A program made the translations under genes and the position numbers. Below are positions 8,583 through 17,158 of a stretch of DNA of 64,000 nucleotides, in pieces. Each line of letters opens with the position of its first letter. Position 1 is the first letter of the stretch. This stretch comes from UBA1275 sp002323515 (GTDB taxonomy: Bacteria > Bacteroidota > Rhodothermia > Balneolales > Balneolaceae), in assembly GCA_964007875.1 (NCBI GenBank), contig CAXGAH010000003.1:99866-163865 (forward strand), given 5' to 3'. The notes under the pieces were generated by a model that saw only the letters and a program-made list of their open reading frames with translations, had not been told where the DNA came from and made no database searches.

Positions 8583-11186
8583 TTAGGATTCGAGTGTTAC
8601 TTCTTCGGATTTCCAAATTTCATCATTGTAATCTTTTATGGTACGATCAGAAGAGAATTTACCTACTCGAGCTACGTTATAAATAGCTTTTTTGGTCCAT
8701 TCCTTTTGATTTTTATACACCTGCTCTAACTCTTCCTGCTTTTTCACATAGGCTTCATAATCAGCCAAGACCATGAAATAATCCCCTTGTTCTAACAGTG
8801 CCTGTATGATTGGTTGAAAAAGGCCCAGATCTTCAGGCGAGAAAAATCCGTCTCTTATTTGATCTAAAGCGCGTTTTAATTCAGGGTTCGATTGGTAGTA
8901 CAAATACGGATTATATCCTTGTCGTCGCAACTCATCTACCTGCTCTACGGTGAGTCCGAATATAAATATATTTTCATCACCGACCTCCTCCTTAATTTCA
9001 ATATTGGCACCATCCAAGGTTCCAATAGTGAGTGCCCCATTCAGCGCAAACTTCATATTACCCGTACCAGAAGCTTCCATTCCTGCCGTAGATATTTGCT
9101 CAGACACATCCGCAGCGGGAATCATAGATTCAGCCAAGGTAACACGGTAATTATCAAGGAACACACACTTCAAACGATCTGACGTTTCCGAGTCTTCATT
9201 AATTTTAACACCAATGGCATTGATTAACTTGATATGCAATTTGGCCATAGTATATCCCGGGGCCGCTTTACCACCAAAAATAAACGTCCTAGGCACTGTT
9301 TCTAATGACGGATTATCCTTCAGGCGATTATACAGAGTGATTACATTAAGCGCCGCCATCAACTGACGTTTGTATTCGTGAATACGTTTGATTTGGATGT
9401 CAAACATACTATTGGGGTCTACCATAATACCCTGATTCTCATGAATGATCTCCGCTAGTACTTTTTTATTATTCAGTTTAATCTGATTAAAGCGTTTCTG
9501 GAATTTCGCATCCTCTGCAAAAGGCTCTAATTTTTTCAGCTGATCCAAGTCGGTAATCCAATCGTCTCCAATTTTCTCTGTAATTAACGCTGATAGTTCT
9601 AAATTACATTGTTTTAACCATCTTCTTGGTGTTATTCCGTTCGTCTTATTGGTAAACTTATCAGGATACAATTCATTAAACTCACGGAACATGTTCTCCA
9701 CCAACAAGCGAGAATGTAAGGCTGCAACCCCATTCACTTTAGTTGAGCCCACTATACCTAGATGCGCCATATGAACGACCGGACTTTCCCCCTCGCTCAC
9801 AATACTCAAGCGAGACATTTTGCCATGATCTTCACCGTAAGTTACCTTGATTTTATTCATGAAACGCCGATTGATTTCATATATGATATTTAAGTGACGA
9901 GGCAACAACCCTCGCATGAGTGATACCGGCCATTTTTCTAAGGCCTCTGGCAGTAAGGTATGATTGGTATACGCCATCGTTTTTACGGTTATATCCCACG
10001 CTTTTTCCCAAGGCATATTTACCTCATCCAACAGAATACGCATAAGTTCAGGAATGGCTAAGTTGGGATGAGTGTCATTACACTGAATGGCCACTTTTTC
10101 TGGGAATTTTTCCCAATCATCGGTTTGGTTCTTGAAACGACGGATAATGTCTTGCATAGAAGCCGCCACCAAAAAGTATTCCTGCTTTAGTCGAAGCTCT
10201 TGACCCACAAAAACCTTGTCATTTGGATACAATACCCGTGTGATGTTTTGTTCCAACTGATTGTCCCGAACCGCATCAATGTACTGTCCCTGGTTAAAAC
10301 TCTGTAAGTCTAAAGCCGTATCCGACTCCGCTTTCCATAGACGTAATTGATTCACCACATTGTTATTGTATCCTGGTATAGGCGTATCGTAGGCAACCGC
10401 CAACACCTTGCTAGTCTGATCCCAACTATACTGTATATGTCCATTATCGGCGCTGTGCATACCTTGATGGCCATAAAAATGAACCGGATACTGAATTTTC
10501 GGTCGGACAATATCCCAAGGGTTTCCGTAACGCAGCCATAAATCTGGCTTTTCTACCTGAAATCCATCAATCACTTTCTGATAAAAAATCCCATAATCGT
10601 AGCGTAGACCATAGCCAATAGCTGGAATACCAAGGGTTGCCATTGAATCCAAGAAACAGGCTGCTAATCGGCCCAAACCACCATTCCCAAGGCCGGCATC
10701 CCACTCAAAATTACGAATAGCATCATAATCTAGCCCTAAATCTGCGCAGGCATCCGCCACTTCCTGTTGTACATCAAAATTCACCACAATATTATCCAAT
10801 AAACGGCCAATCAAATACTCCATGGATAAATAATACACTCTCTTTACGCCCGTCTTATGATAATGAGCTTGGGTAGAAAGCCATTTGTCATGCAACCGGT
10901 CCATGAGAGTAAGCACCACACTTCTATATTCATCCCAAGGGGTTCGAGAAAACTCATCCTTGGCTAAGGTATGCCGTAAATGCAGCTTAATATCTTCGCG
11001 CAAAGAATCCCGATCCAAACCTGACCTGGTAGTAAATTCCTGCCTCTTTGAGCTTGTCGGAGACGCCTTGGGACCTGCTTTTTTACCCGCCTGCTTGGCC
11101 GTGGCCTTGGAAGTGTCTGGCTTCTTATTGGCCGTTTTGTTTTTCGTTTTTTTCCTTGATGAAATAGTATTCTTGGCTTTATTCAT
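8583..11186 (-). CDS. glgP: Glycogen/starch phosphorylase with a basic N-terminal tail
   Basis: 867 residues, GT35 family. It releases glucose-1-phosphate from glycogen using pyridoxal phosphate; the PLP lysine is at about residue 712 in ASGTGNMKFALNGALTIG. The catalytic body starts near residue 55. The first ~50 residues are an unusual Lys/Ala/Ser/Thr-rich low-complexity tail (KKTKNKTANKK, TAKQAGKKAGPK) that is not part of the fold. It lies 138 bases after ispE and 24 bases before mscS on the same strand. Storage-polymer partners glgB, malQ and a glgA-like gene lie at 18.7-24 kb. Confidence 0.95.
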   Translation of the reverse strand: MNKAKNTISSRKKTKNKTANKKPDTSKATAKQAGKKAGPKASPTSSKRQEFTTRSGLDRDSLREDIKLHLRHTLAKDEFSRTPWDEYRSVVLTLMDRLHDKWLSTQAHYHKTGVKRVYYLSMEYLIGRLLDNIVVNFDVQQEVADACADLGLDYDAIRNFEWDAGLGNGGLGRLAACFLDSMATLGIPAIGYGLRYDYGIFYQKVIDGFQVEKPDLWLRYGNPWDIVRPKIQYPVHFYGHQGMHSADNGHIQYSWDQTSKVLAVAYDTPIPGYNNNVVNQLRLWKAESDTALDLQSFNQGQYIDAVRDNQLEQNITRVLYPNDKVFVGQELRLKQEYFLVAASMQDIIRRFKNQTDDWEKFPEKVAIQCNDTHPNLAIPELMRILLDEVNMPWEKAWDITVKTMAYTNHTLLPEALEKWPVSLMRGLLPRHLNIIYEINRRFMNKIKVTYGEDHGKMSRLSIVSEGESPVVHMAHLGIVGSTKVNGVAALHSRLLVENMFREFNELYPDKFTNKTNGITPRRWLKQCNLELSALITEKIGDDWITDLDQLKKLEPFAEDAKFQKRFNQIKLNNKKVLAEIIHENQGIMVDPNSMFDIQIKRIHEYKRQLMAALNVITLYNRLKDNPSLETVPRTFIFGGKAAPGYTMAKLHIKLINAIGVKINEDSETSDRLKCVFLDNYRVTLAESMIPAADVSEQISTAGMEASGTGNMKFALNGALTIGTLDGANIEIKEEVGDENIFIFGLTVEQVDELRRQGYNPYLYYQSNPELKRALDQIRDGFFSPEDLGLFQPIIQALLEQGDYFMVLADYEAYVKKQEELEQVYKNQKEWTKKAIYNVARVGKFSSDRTIKDYNDEIWKSEEVTLES

Positions 11187-11324
11187 AATCCTACGTGTGA
11201 GTGAGCATGTCGTCTGTACTGATAATTTACTTGAAAAATTTCTTCTTTACCGAGCTATATCCAATAATTTATACTCAGAATAGCCTTCTATATATAATCT
11301 TTTCGGGTCCATCCATGTATCCGC

Positions 11325-12197
11325 TTATCCCAATTCATACACTCCCGTATCGGGTACAAATTTAGGGCGAGTCAAATTAGCAGCATACCCTAAGCGAATA
11401 AACGATTCATATGCTTCGGTAGCCACAAAATCTTGATGAAATAAGCCAAATACACTAGATCCACTTCCGCTCATACCTGCAAATTCAGCACCAAAATCCA
11501 ACATCTGATCCTTCATATCCCCTACTTGGGGAATACGAGCAATCACACCAGGCTCCAGATCATTGATCAAAAGAAAAGACCATTCTTCAATTTCTTCCTC
11601 AGTAAGCACCTTCTTTAAATTAAAGTCAGGTTCGGGGTTTGGGTACACCTGTTCGTAAGCCTCTAACGTAGAGCTACCCTCATTTGGAAATACCGTAACA
11701 ATCCATGCGTCGGGTTGAATATCACACATCTCAATCTCATGGCCCAACCCCCGCCCAATACCCACATGGTTATGGATAAAAAATGGGACATCGGCTCCAA
11801 TCCGAAGGCCCACTTCGGCCAACTCGGCGGCGGCCAAACCCAAATTCGCCACCTTATTCACCATTCGCAACACCGCTGCCGCATTCGCACTCCCGCCGCC
11901 GAGGCCGGCGCCAGCTGGAACGCGCTTGTCCACCGAAACATGGTATTGATCACGGAGGCCAGCATGCTCCTGAAGGAGCTGGAGGGCCTTCAGGATCAAG
12001 TTCGAATCATCAACCGGAATCGTTGGCTCGCTCATGTGAAGCTCCATCTGCGCTGCGGGGCGCATTTCTATTCGGTCACTCCACTCAATAAAACAAAAAC
12101 CCGTTTCTAGGATATGATAACCGCTAGGCAGGCGTTCCAAAACATGGAGACCTAAATTAATTTTCGCATACGACTGCGTGACCCACCATCTACTCAT
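11325..12197 (-). CDS. ispE: 4-diphosphocytidyl-2-C-methyl-D-erythritol kinase
   Basis: 290 residues from the chosen ATG at 12197, which overlaps the cca stop as ATGA, a translational-coupling arrangement; an upstream ATG at 12215 adds six residues before MSRWW and is less likely. This GHMP kinase phosphorylates CDP-ME in the non-mevalonate isoprenoid pathway. YAKINLGL with Lys near 12, the ATP loop VPAGAGLGGGSANAAA at about 94-108 and the base GADVPFF with Asp near 136 are all present. The middle of the gene (about 11810-12060) is far richer in GC than its surroundings. Confidence 0.93.
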   Translation of the reverse strand: MSRWWVTQSYAKINLGLHVLERLPSGYHILETGFCFIEWSDRIEMRPAAQMELHMSEPTIPVDDSNLILKALQLLQEHAGLRDQYHVSVDKRVPAGAGLGGGSANAAAVLRMVNKVANLGLAAAELAEVGLRIGADVPFFIHNHVGIGRGLGHEIEMCDIQPDAWIVTVFPNEGSSTLEAYEQVYPNPEPDFNLKKVLTEEEIEEWSFLLINDLEPGVIARIPQVGDMKDQMLDFGAEFAGMSGSGSSVFGLFHQDFVATEAYESFIRLGYAANLTRPKFVPDTGVYELG

Positions 12198-13660
12198 GCT
12201 TCCCGTCCTACCCAATCTTGGTGATAATTCATCATATATGAAAAAGCCGCATCGTGTTCATTGGGAATATCTCCATTTAAAATAGCTTCTTTGATATGAT
12301 CTTTGATAATACCAATTTGTTTGGATGGAAGAATATCAAGGGCATCCATAATCTCCTGACCGGTTAATGGATTTTTCCAGTTTCGAATCCGATCTTTCTC
12401 CTCAACTTCGATAATTTTTTTCTCTACCCGCTCAAAATTCCTCATGAATTTTCGAACTTTAAATTCGTTTTTACTCGTGATATCCGCTCTACACAGAATC
12501 ATCAAATCTTCGATATCATTATCTGCTTCAAAAATTAAACGCCGTACTGCGCTATCACTCACATGATCTGAAACTAATGCAATCGGTCGCAAATGTAAAC
12601 GAACTAGTTTCTGCACGTAACGCATACGCTCATCCATAGGTAGTGCTAGTCGTCTAAAAATACGCGGTGTCCATTTAGCACCTAGGGCATCGTGACCGTG
12701 AAAGGTCCATCCGTGATCGTCCTCGAACCTTTGGGTTGGGGGTTTAGCAATATCGTGCATGATGGCAGCCCATCGAAGCCACAGCGAATCGCTTACCGAG
12801 GCCACATTGTCCAATACTTTTAAGGTATGCCATAAATTGTCCTTGTGGCGTAATCCATTACGCTCCTTTACCCCATGAAGTGCTACCATTTCTGGGAAGA
12901 ACTGGGCCAACAAACCAGTGGAAAATAAGAGCGCGAAGCCCACCGATGGCACTGGACTATTCACCATTTTATTCAGCTCATCACGAATACGTTCTTTGGA
13001 CACAATCTCTAAACGACTGGCCATTTTCTGTATAGCCGCTTTCGTTTCAGGGCATAATTCAAAGTCTAATTGTGCGGCAAACCGGACGGCACGCATCATC
13101 CTGAGGGGATCATCACTGAAGGTTTTATCCGGCTCAATAGGCGTTCGAATAAGCCCTTTTTTTAAATCTATAAGACCGCCAAAAGGATCATTCAGAACTC
13201 CTAGCCGATCTTTGTTGAGCTCCCAATACAAGGAATTTATGGTGAAGTCTCGCCGGTTTTGATCATCTTCAAGACTACCGTCTTCGACCAACGGTTTTCT
13301 CGAATCACTCCGATAACTCTCTTTTCTGGCGCCAATAAATTCGAGTTCCACCGAAGGCGTTTTAACCTGAGCGGTACCAAATTGCTTGAAAAATGAAAAA
13401 CTCGTTTTCATGCCTTTACTGCGAAGAGACTCGTGCACCCTTTCTGCAAGGGCAATCCCTGAGCCCAATGTCACTACATCCATGTCCACATCATTTTGGA
13501 GACGATGTAAATAAAAATCTCGAACATATCCCCCAACTAGGAAACTGTCCTGGCCTAATTTATGGGCTTGCAGGCTTATTTCTTTGAGAAGCTCTTGGTG
13601 TGCAACGGGTATGTTATGAGGAAATTCCATAATGAAAGATAAGGATGTTCGCCTTGTCAA
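12194..13660 (-). CDS. cca: CCA tRNA nucleotidyltransferase with HD domain
   Basis: 488 residues. The class II nucleotidyltransferase head has LVGGYVRD at 41-48 and the metal pair in DVDMDVV near 57-63, then RRDFTINSLYW and DPLRMMRAVRFA, and a C-terminal HD phosphohydrolase-like domain with MHDIAKP near residue 297. It adds or repairs the 3' CCA of tRNAs. ATG codons at residue 1 and at residue 11 (MEFPHN) are both possible starts. Its stop overlaps the ispE start. Confidence 0.93.
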   Translation of the reverse strand: MTRRTSLSFIMEFPHNIPVAHQELLKEISLQAHKLGQDSFLVGGYVRDFYLHRLQNDVDMDVVTLGSGIALAERVHESLRSKGMKTSFSFFKQFGTAQVKTPSVELEFIGARKESYRSDSRKPLVEDGSLEDDQNRRDFTINSLYWELNKDRLGVLNDPFGGLIDLKKGLIRTPIEPDKTFSDDPLRMMRAVRFAAQLDFELCPETKAAIQKMASRLEIVSKERIRDELNKMVNSPVPSVGFALLFSTGLLAQFFPEMVALHGVKERNGLRHKDNLWHTLKVLDNVASVSDSLWLRWAAIMHDIAKPPTQRFEDDHGWTFHGHDALGAKWTPRIFRRLALPMDERMRYVQKLVRLHLRPIALVSDHVSDSAVRRLIFEADNDIEDLMILCRADITSKNEFKVRKFMRNFERVEKKIIEVEEKDRIRNWKNPLTGQEIMDALDILPSKQIGIIKDHIKEAILNGDIPNEHDAAFSYMMNYHQDWVGREA

Positions 13661-13847
13661 TCAGCCTTTTGTTATCCTATCCACATTTTTTCTATCACTT
13701 ACCTCTATTTTATCTTATCGGTTGTTTTACTAGTCATTTTGCTGGTGCTAGAGTTAGGAATGATAGCATGAGTGGCCTCATTAGTGGAAACAAAAAGCCT
13801 AAATTTAGAGTTATGACTACTACTCTGAGTACTTAAACCAAAAAAAT

Positions 13848-13883
13848 ATAAAAAAGGCCTTTATGTAACCTTAAAGACCTTTT
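13848..13883 (-). terminator. Intrinsic terminator after the nucleotidyltransferase gene
   Basis: AAAAGGCCTTTA at 13852-13863 pairs with TAAAGACCTTTT at 13872-13883 with one mismatch, leaving an 8-base loop. On the minus strand the stem is followed by a T-rich run. It lies 61 bases past the nucleotidyltransferase stop and upstream of cca, so it separates the two. Confidence 0.7.
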
Positions 13884-13944
13884 GAAAATATACACGAAGT
13901 TTTATGTTGAAATTATATCAAAATAAGCAAATACTAATTCAGTA

Positions 13945-14961
13945 TTATTTCGTAGAAATTATAGAGTGATCTCCCACATGCACTTCTCCGCGCACATCCG
14001 AAACCTGTGTATGTGCTCCTATAGTTGAACCCGCTAACGAGCAACCCTGCAGCGTGGCATGATCTCGAACAATAGAATTCGATATTTTGGTATTCTTTAA
14101 AACGCAGCCTAGCTCAACACTTACATTAGGCCCAATCGTCACTCCCTCTAAGGTTACATTCTTAGCCAAGTAAACCGGTGGTATAATCGTAGTACCCTGC
14201 TTAGCATAGGTATCTATTTGTTCTGATGAATTCTGCGCTTCTTTTTCGACAATAATACCGGTGGTTTCAAGCCAGGCCGGTAATGTCCCACAATCTAACC
14301 ACTCGTCTACCGTTGCTATTTTAAATAGTTTTCCATCCTGAATCATACGATCTAAGGCTTCTGTTAGGAAATACTCTCCACCTGGACCTTTTATGTCATT
14401 GTCTAGCACATACTGAAGCTCCGCTTTTAACTTCGCACCGTCTTTGAAATAATACACTCCAATAATGGCTAAATTCGAAATGAACTCCGTGGGCTTTTCT
14501 ACAAAGCCCGTTATTTGCTCTCCCTCATAAACTGCAACTCCAAATCGAGAAGGATCCTCTACTTTTTTAAGCCAGATGACGCTATCTGCTCCATCCACAT
14601 TAAAAGTTTCTTTACTATCAAACAGTGTATCTGCAAAGGCTATAATCACCTCTCCTTCTAAATCCTGTTCAGCACAATAAACCGCGTGCGCCGTTCCCAA
14701 GGCTACTTCTTGCACTCTAAATGTACATTTTGCACCATGCCGAGCACTCATTTTTTGTAGCGGTTCTTTAATTGGATTTCCAAAATCTGGCCCTAATATG
14801 TACACAATCTCTTCAATATTTCGGTCCATCGTTCGTATAAATGTCTCTACCAAACGCTCTATAATCATGGTTCCAGCTACTGGTAACAACGGCTTTGGAA
14901 CTGTGTGTGAATGCGGCCGAACTCTTGTTCCCCGACCCGCCATTGGAATAATTAATTTCAT
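13945..14961 (-). CDS. NDP-sugar pyrophosphorylase (nucleotidyltransferase with left-handed helix tail)
   Basis: 338 residues. The Rossmann-like head starts with PMAGRGTRVRPHSHTVPKPL, the nucleotide-binding signature of glucose-1-phosphate thymidylyl/uridylyl-type enzymes, and includes ALGTAHAV, VEKPTEF and EWLDCGTLPAWLETT. From about residue 245 hexapeptide repeats (VTLEGVTIGPNVSVELGC) form a left-handed beta helix. It makes an activated sugar; the nucleotide and sugar are not decided by sequence. It is shorter than GlgC (about 420 residues) and is not a confident ADP-glucose enzyme. It is divergent from the Mur ligase gene and ends at the terminator at 13848-13883. Confidence 0.85.
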   Translation of the reverse strand: MKLIIPMAGRGTRVRPHSHTVPKPLLPVAGTMIIERLVETFIRTMDRNIEEIVYILGPDFGNPIKEPLQKMSARHGAKCTFRVQEVALGTAHAVYCAEQDLEGEVIIAFADTLFDSKETFNVDGADSVIWLKKVEDPSRFGVAVYEGEQITGFVEKPTEFISNLAIIGVYYFKDGAKLKAELQYVLDNDIKGPGGEYFLTEALDRMIQDGKLFKIATVDEWLDCGTLPAWLETTGIIVEKEAQNSSEQIDTYAKQGTTIIPPVYLAKNVTLEGVTIGPNVSVELGCVLKNTKISNSIVRDHATLQGCSLAGSTIGAHTQVSDVRGEVHVGDHSIISTK

Positions 14962-15271
14962 ACTACCAGCTATTCTATTTATTAGTTATTTGAGAATGGA
15001 ACAATATGCTAGGCATGTGTTATTTTTTCGGGTTAAATATACGGTCCTTTTTTTTGAATGCCCAAGTAACTGGACTAAAAACTACGTCGAGGCCAATAAA
15101 GTATGATGAAATCCAAACCACAGAAGTTCATTCAAATAGCTCGAGATTTTCAACTATTCTTAGCTATCTTTAACTCTTAGAACTTATTAACAGGAATCAA
15201 TTTTTTTTCGGACAAGAGGGTTGAGAAGCAGGTATTTTTTCCGTTGACATCATTCCTTGATTATTTTTTTC
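14962..15271. other. Divergent intergenic region
   Basis: 310 bases between the divergent nucleotidyltransferase and Mur ligase genes. It must hold both promoters. No riboswitch, small RNA or confident promoter was recognised. T-rich tracts (near 15025, 15045 and 15200) are the only notable composition. Confidence 0.5.
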
Positions 15272-17002
15272 ATGCTACATACCTATTATCTACTTTTTTT
15301 AGATAGTTTTGCAGTGATTTTTACCCTAATCATGCTAAGGGTGCTCTACTTCAGATGGCTATATTACCTGCATGTGTTTCAACAATTGGGTTATAAAACG
15401 AACGAACTTCGCGGATGGCTCAAAGAGCATTGGGACCAAAAAGTTATTCCTAGAAGCTTGGTTTACTTCTTAATTAGTACCATGCTGCTCATCTTTGGGG
15501 CCGAGATGTTCGAACTAAGGCTTAGTTTATCAGCTGAGGCTATCATCCTTTTTTCATGGGGTATCACGTACTTAAGTTCCATTAAAGCATTCCGAGCTAA
15601 AAAAGTAAAAAAACCACTGATTTGGACTGCTCGAGTAAAACGTTTATCTCTACCTTTTGGGCTATCTAGTGTATTTCTTCCGCTTCTTGCGATTTACTTA
15701 TGCTTTGGTGGGTGGTTTAACACTGCCTTTGCGCATCCTAGACTACAAGGAGCCGCTAACATACAATTTGATGCCCCAAGTCTGGCCTTAGGTTTGGCTT
15801 TAGGGTACATTTTTATTCCTCTTTTTTTACTCCTAGCTGGTTACCTGACCGCACCCATTGAACAGCAAATACAAAACGGATATAAACGTCAAGCTCGTAA
15901 AAAACTAGCCTCATTACCGCATCTGAAAGTAATTGCCATAACGGGTAGCTATGGGAAAACCAGTGTTAAATTTATGCTCAGGGATGTGCTAAAGGAGCGC
16001 TATAGTGTGTGCGTAACTCCGGGAAGCTTTAATACTCCGATGGGCATTTGCAAAGTCATCAACAACGATTTACAAGCACATCATCAAATTTTAGTTCTAG
16101 AAATGGGTGCGCGTTATGCCGGAAATATTGGTGAACTCTGTGATATTGCTCAACCCGATATATCCATTGTCTCTAACGTGGGTCTAGCCCACTTAGAAAC
16201 CTTTGGAAGTCAAGAAGTCATTGCTAAAGAAAAAGGTACTTTAGTGGATCGTTTGAAAAAAGGTGGCGTGGCCGTATTAAATGGAAATGAGTCTATTGTA
16301 TCAAAAATGGGCAAAGAACGTAGCGATATTCAACGTATTCAAGTTGGCCTCTCTTCCTTAGATGAAACCAACTCAGGATTACTTTTAAGCGCCTCCGAAG
16401 TGGGCTATACTACCGAAGGAACACACTTTATACTCCATAAAAACTCCGGAGATAGTCCCTCAAAACCGTGGGATATTCAGTGTCCACTTTTAGGCAAACA
16501 TAATGTACAGAACCTGTTATTGGCTTTGGGCGTTGGTGATCACCTAGGACTTCGGATGAATACAATGCAACTAGCCGCTACTCAAATTGAACCCGTACAA
16601 CACCGTTTAGAATTGAAAGCGGTGGGCGATTATTTCATGATTGACGACGCCTTTAACTCCAACCCTGTTGGCGCTAAAAATGCCGTCGAGATTCTGGGGG
16701 CTTTTAGGTCATCTCAGCGCTTTATTATTACTCCCGGGATGGTTGAATTGGGTGATATTGAAGCAGAGGAAAATCATAAACTTGGAACTCATATTGCTAC
16801 GGCCAAGTTAGACTTTGCCTTTATTGTCGGTTTGGAGAGAGGCAAAGTGATTGAACAAGGATACCTAGAAGCAGGAGGCGATCCCGAGCGTTTGGAACGG
16901 GTTGAATCTCTATTTGAGGCTAACGATAGGCTCAAGCAACGTATTAAGCCAGGAGACATTGTACTTTATGAGAATGATTTACCAGATATTTACAACGAAT
17001 AA
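15272..17002 (+). CDS. Membrane-anchored Mur ligase family protein (MurF-like)
   Basis: 576 residues from ATG 15272; a TTG at 15257 could add five residues but lies in a T-rich, uninformative context. The first ~205 residues are hydrophobic, with about five membrane segments (near 7-26, 62-80, 83-100, 130-148, 172-194), in place of the usual Mur N-terminal substrate domain. Then come the ATP loop ITGSYGKTS (about 224-231), ILVLEMGARYAGNIGELC, VSNVGLAHLETFGS, and a C-terminal ligase domain with IDDAFNSNP and the ending IVLYENDLPDIYNE. Chemistry is ATP-driven amide-bond formation on a carboxylate, probably in cell-wall or related synthesis at the membrane. Whether it replaces or supplements the housekeeping MurF is unknown. 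Confidence 0.8.
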   Translation: MLHTYYLLFLDSFAVIFTLIMLRVLYFRWLYYLHVFQQLGYKTNELRGWLKEHWDQKVIPRSLVYFLISTMLLIFGAEMFELRLSLSAEAIILFSWGITYLSSIKAFRAKKVKKPLIWTARVKRLSLPFGLSSVFLPLLAIYLCFGGWFNTAFAHPRLQGAANIQFDAPSLALGLALGYIFIPLFLLLAGYLTAPIEQQIQNGYKRQARKKLASLPHLKVIAITGSYGKTSVKFMLRDVLKERYSVCVTPGSFNTPMGICKVINNDLQAHHQILVLEMGARYAGNIGELCDIAQPDISIVSNVGLAHLETFGSQEVIAKEKGTLVDRLKKGGVAVLNGNESIVSKMGKERSDIQRIQVGLSSLDETNSGLLLSASEVGYTTEGTHFILHKNSGDSPSKPWDIQCPLLGKHNVQNLLLALGVGDHLGLRMNTMQLAATQIEPVQHRLELKAVGDYFMIDDAFNSNPVGAKNAVEILGAFRSSQRFIITPGMVELGDIEAEENHKLGTHIATAKLDFAFIVGLERGKVIEQGYLEAGGDPERLERVESLFEANDRLKQRIKPGDIVLYENDLPDIYNE

Positions 17003-17016
17003 TTAGGCGGAAAAAG

Positions 17017-17042
17017 AACGGTAATTTTTTGTACCGTTTTTT
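17017..17042 (+). terminator. Intrinsic terminator of the Mur ligase gene
   Basis: AACGGTA (17017-17023) and TACCGTT (17032-17038) form a perfect 7-bp stem with an 8-base loop, followed by a T run. It lies 15 bases after the stop codon. A-rich sequence on the other side makes weak bidirectional action possible for the convergent permease gene. Confidence 0.8.
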
Positions 17043-17158
17043 GTTAGGGCTATTTGTTCCATTTTTTTGCCTAAGCTCTTTGAATAGGGCTTTTTGCACA
17101 GCTTCAGTTACTTAGCTTTTTTGCACAGTTTTTTCAAGCTTAGTCTCCTAGACTACTC

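Noticed and set aside
10885..11283. 132-codon plus-strand frame over the glgP 5' end
   Set aside because: It is the complement of the Lys/Ala-rich tail, giving Leu/Val/Phe-rich sequence that mimics a membrane helix.
11715..12110. Long plus-strand frames opposite ispE
   Set aside because: They arise from the local GC-rich patch, are low-complexity (His/Pro/Arg-rich), and ispE on the other strand carries all family motifs.
13645..13836. 63-codon frame near the cca start
   Set aside because: Overlaps the cca start, no motif, and ends in AT-rich spacer before a terminator.
17088..17131. Repeated GCTTTTTGCACAG / GCTTTTTTGCACAG in the spacer after the Mur ligase
   Set aside because: Only two imperfect copies in T-rich spacer; too little to call a repeat element or att site.
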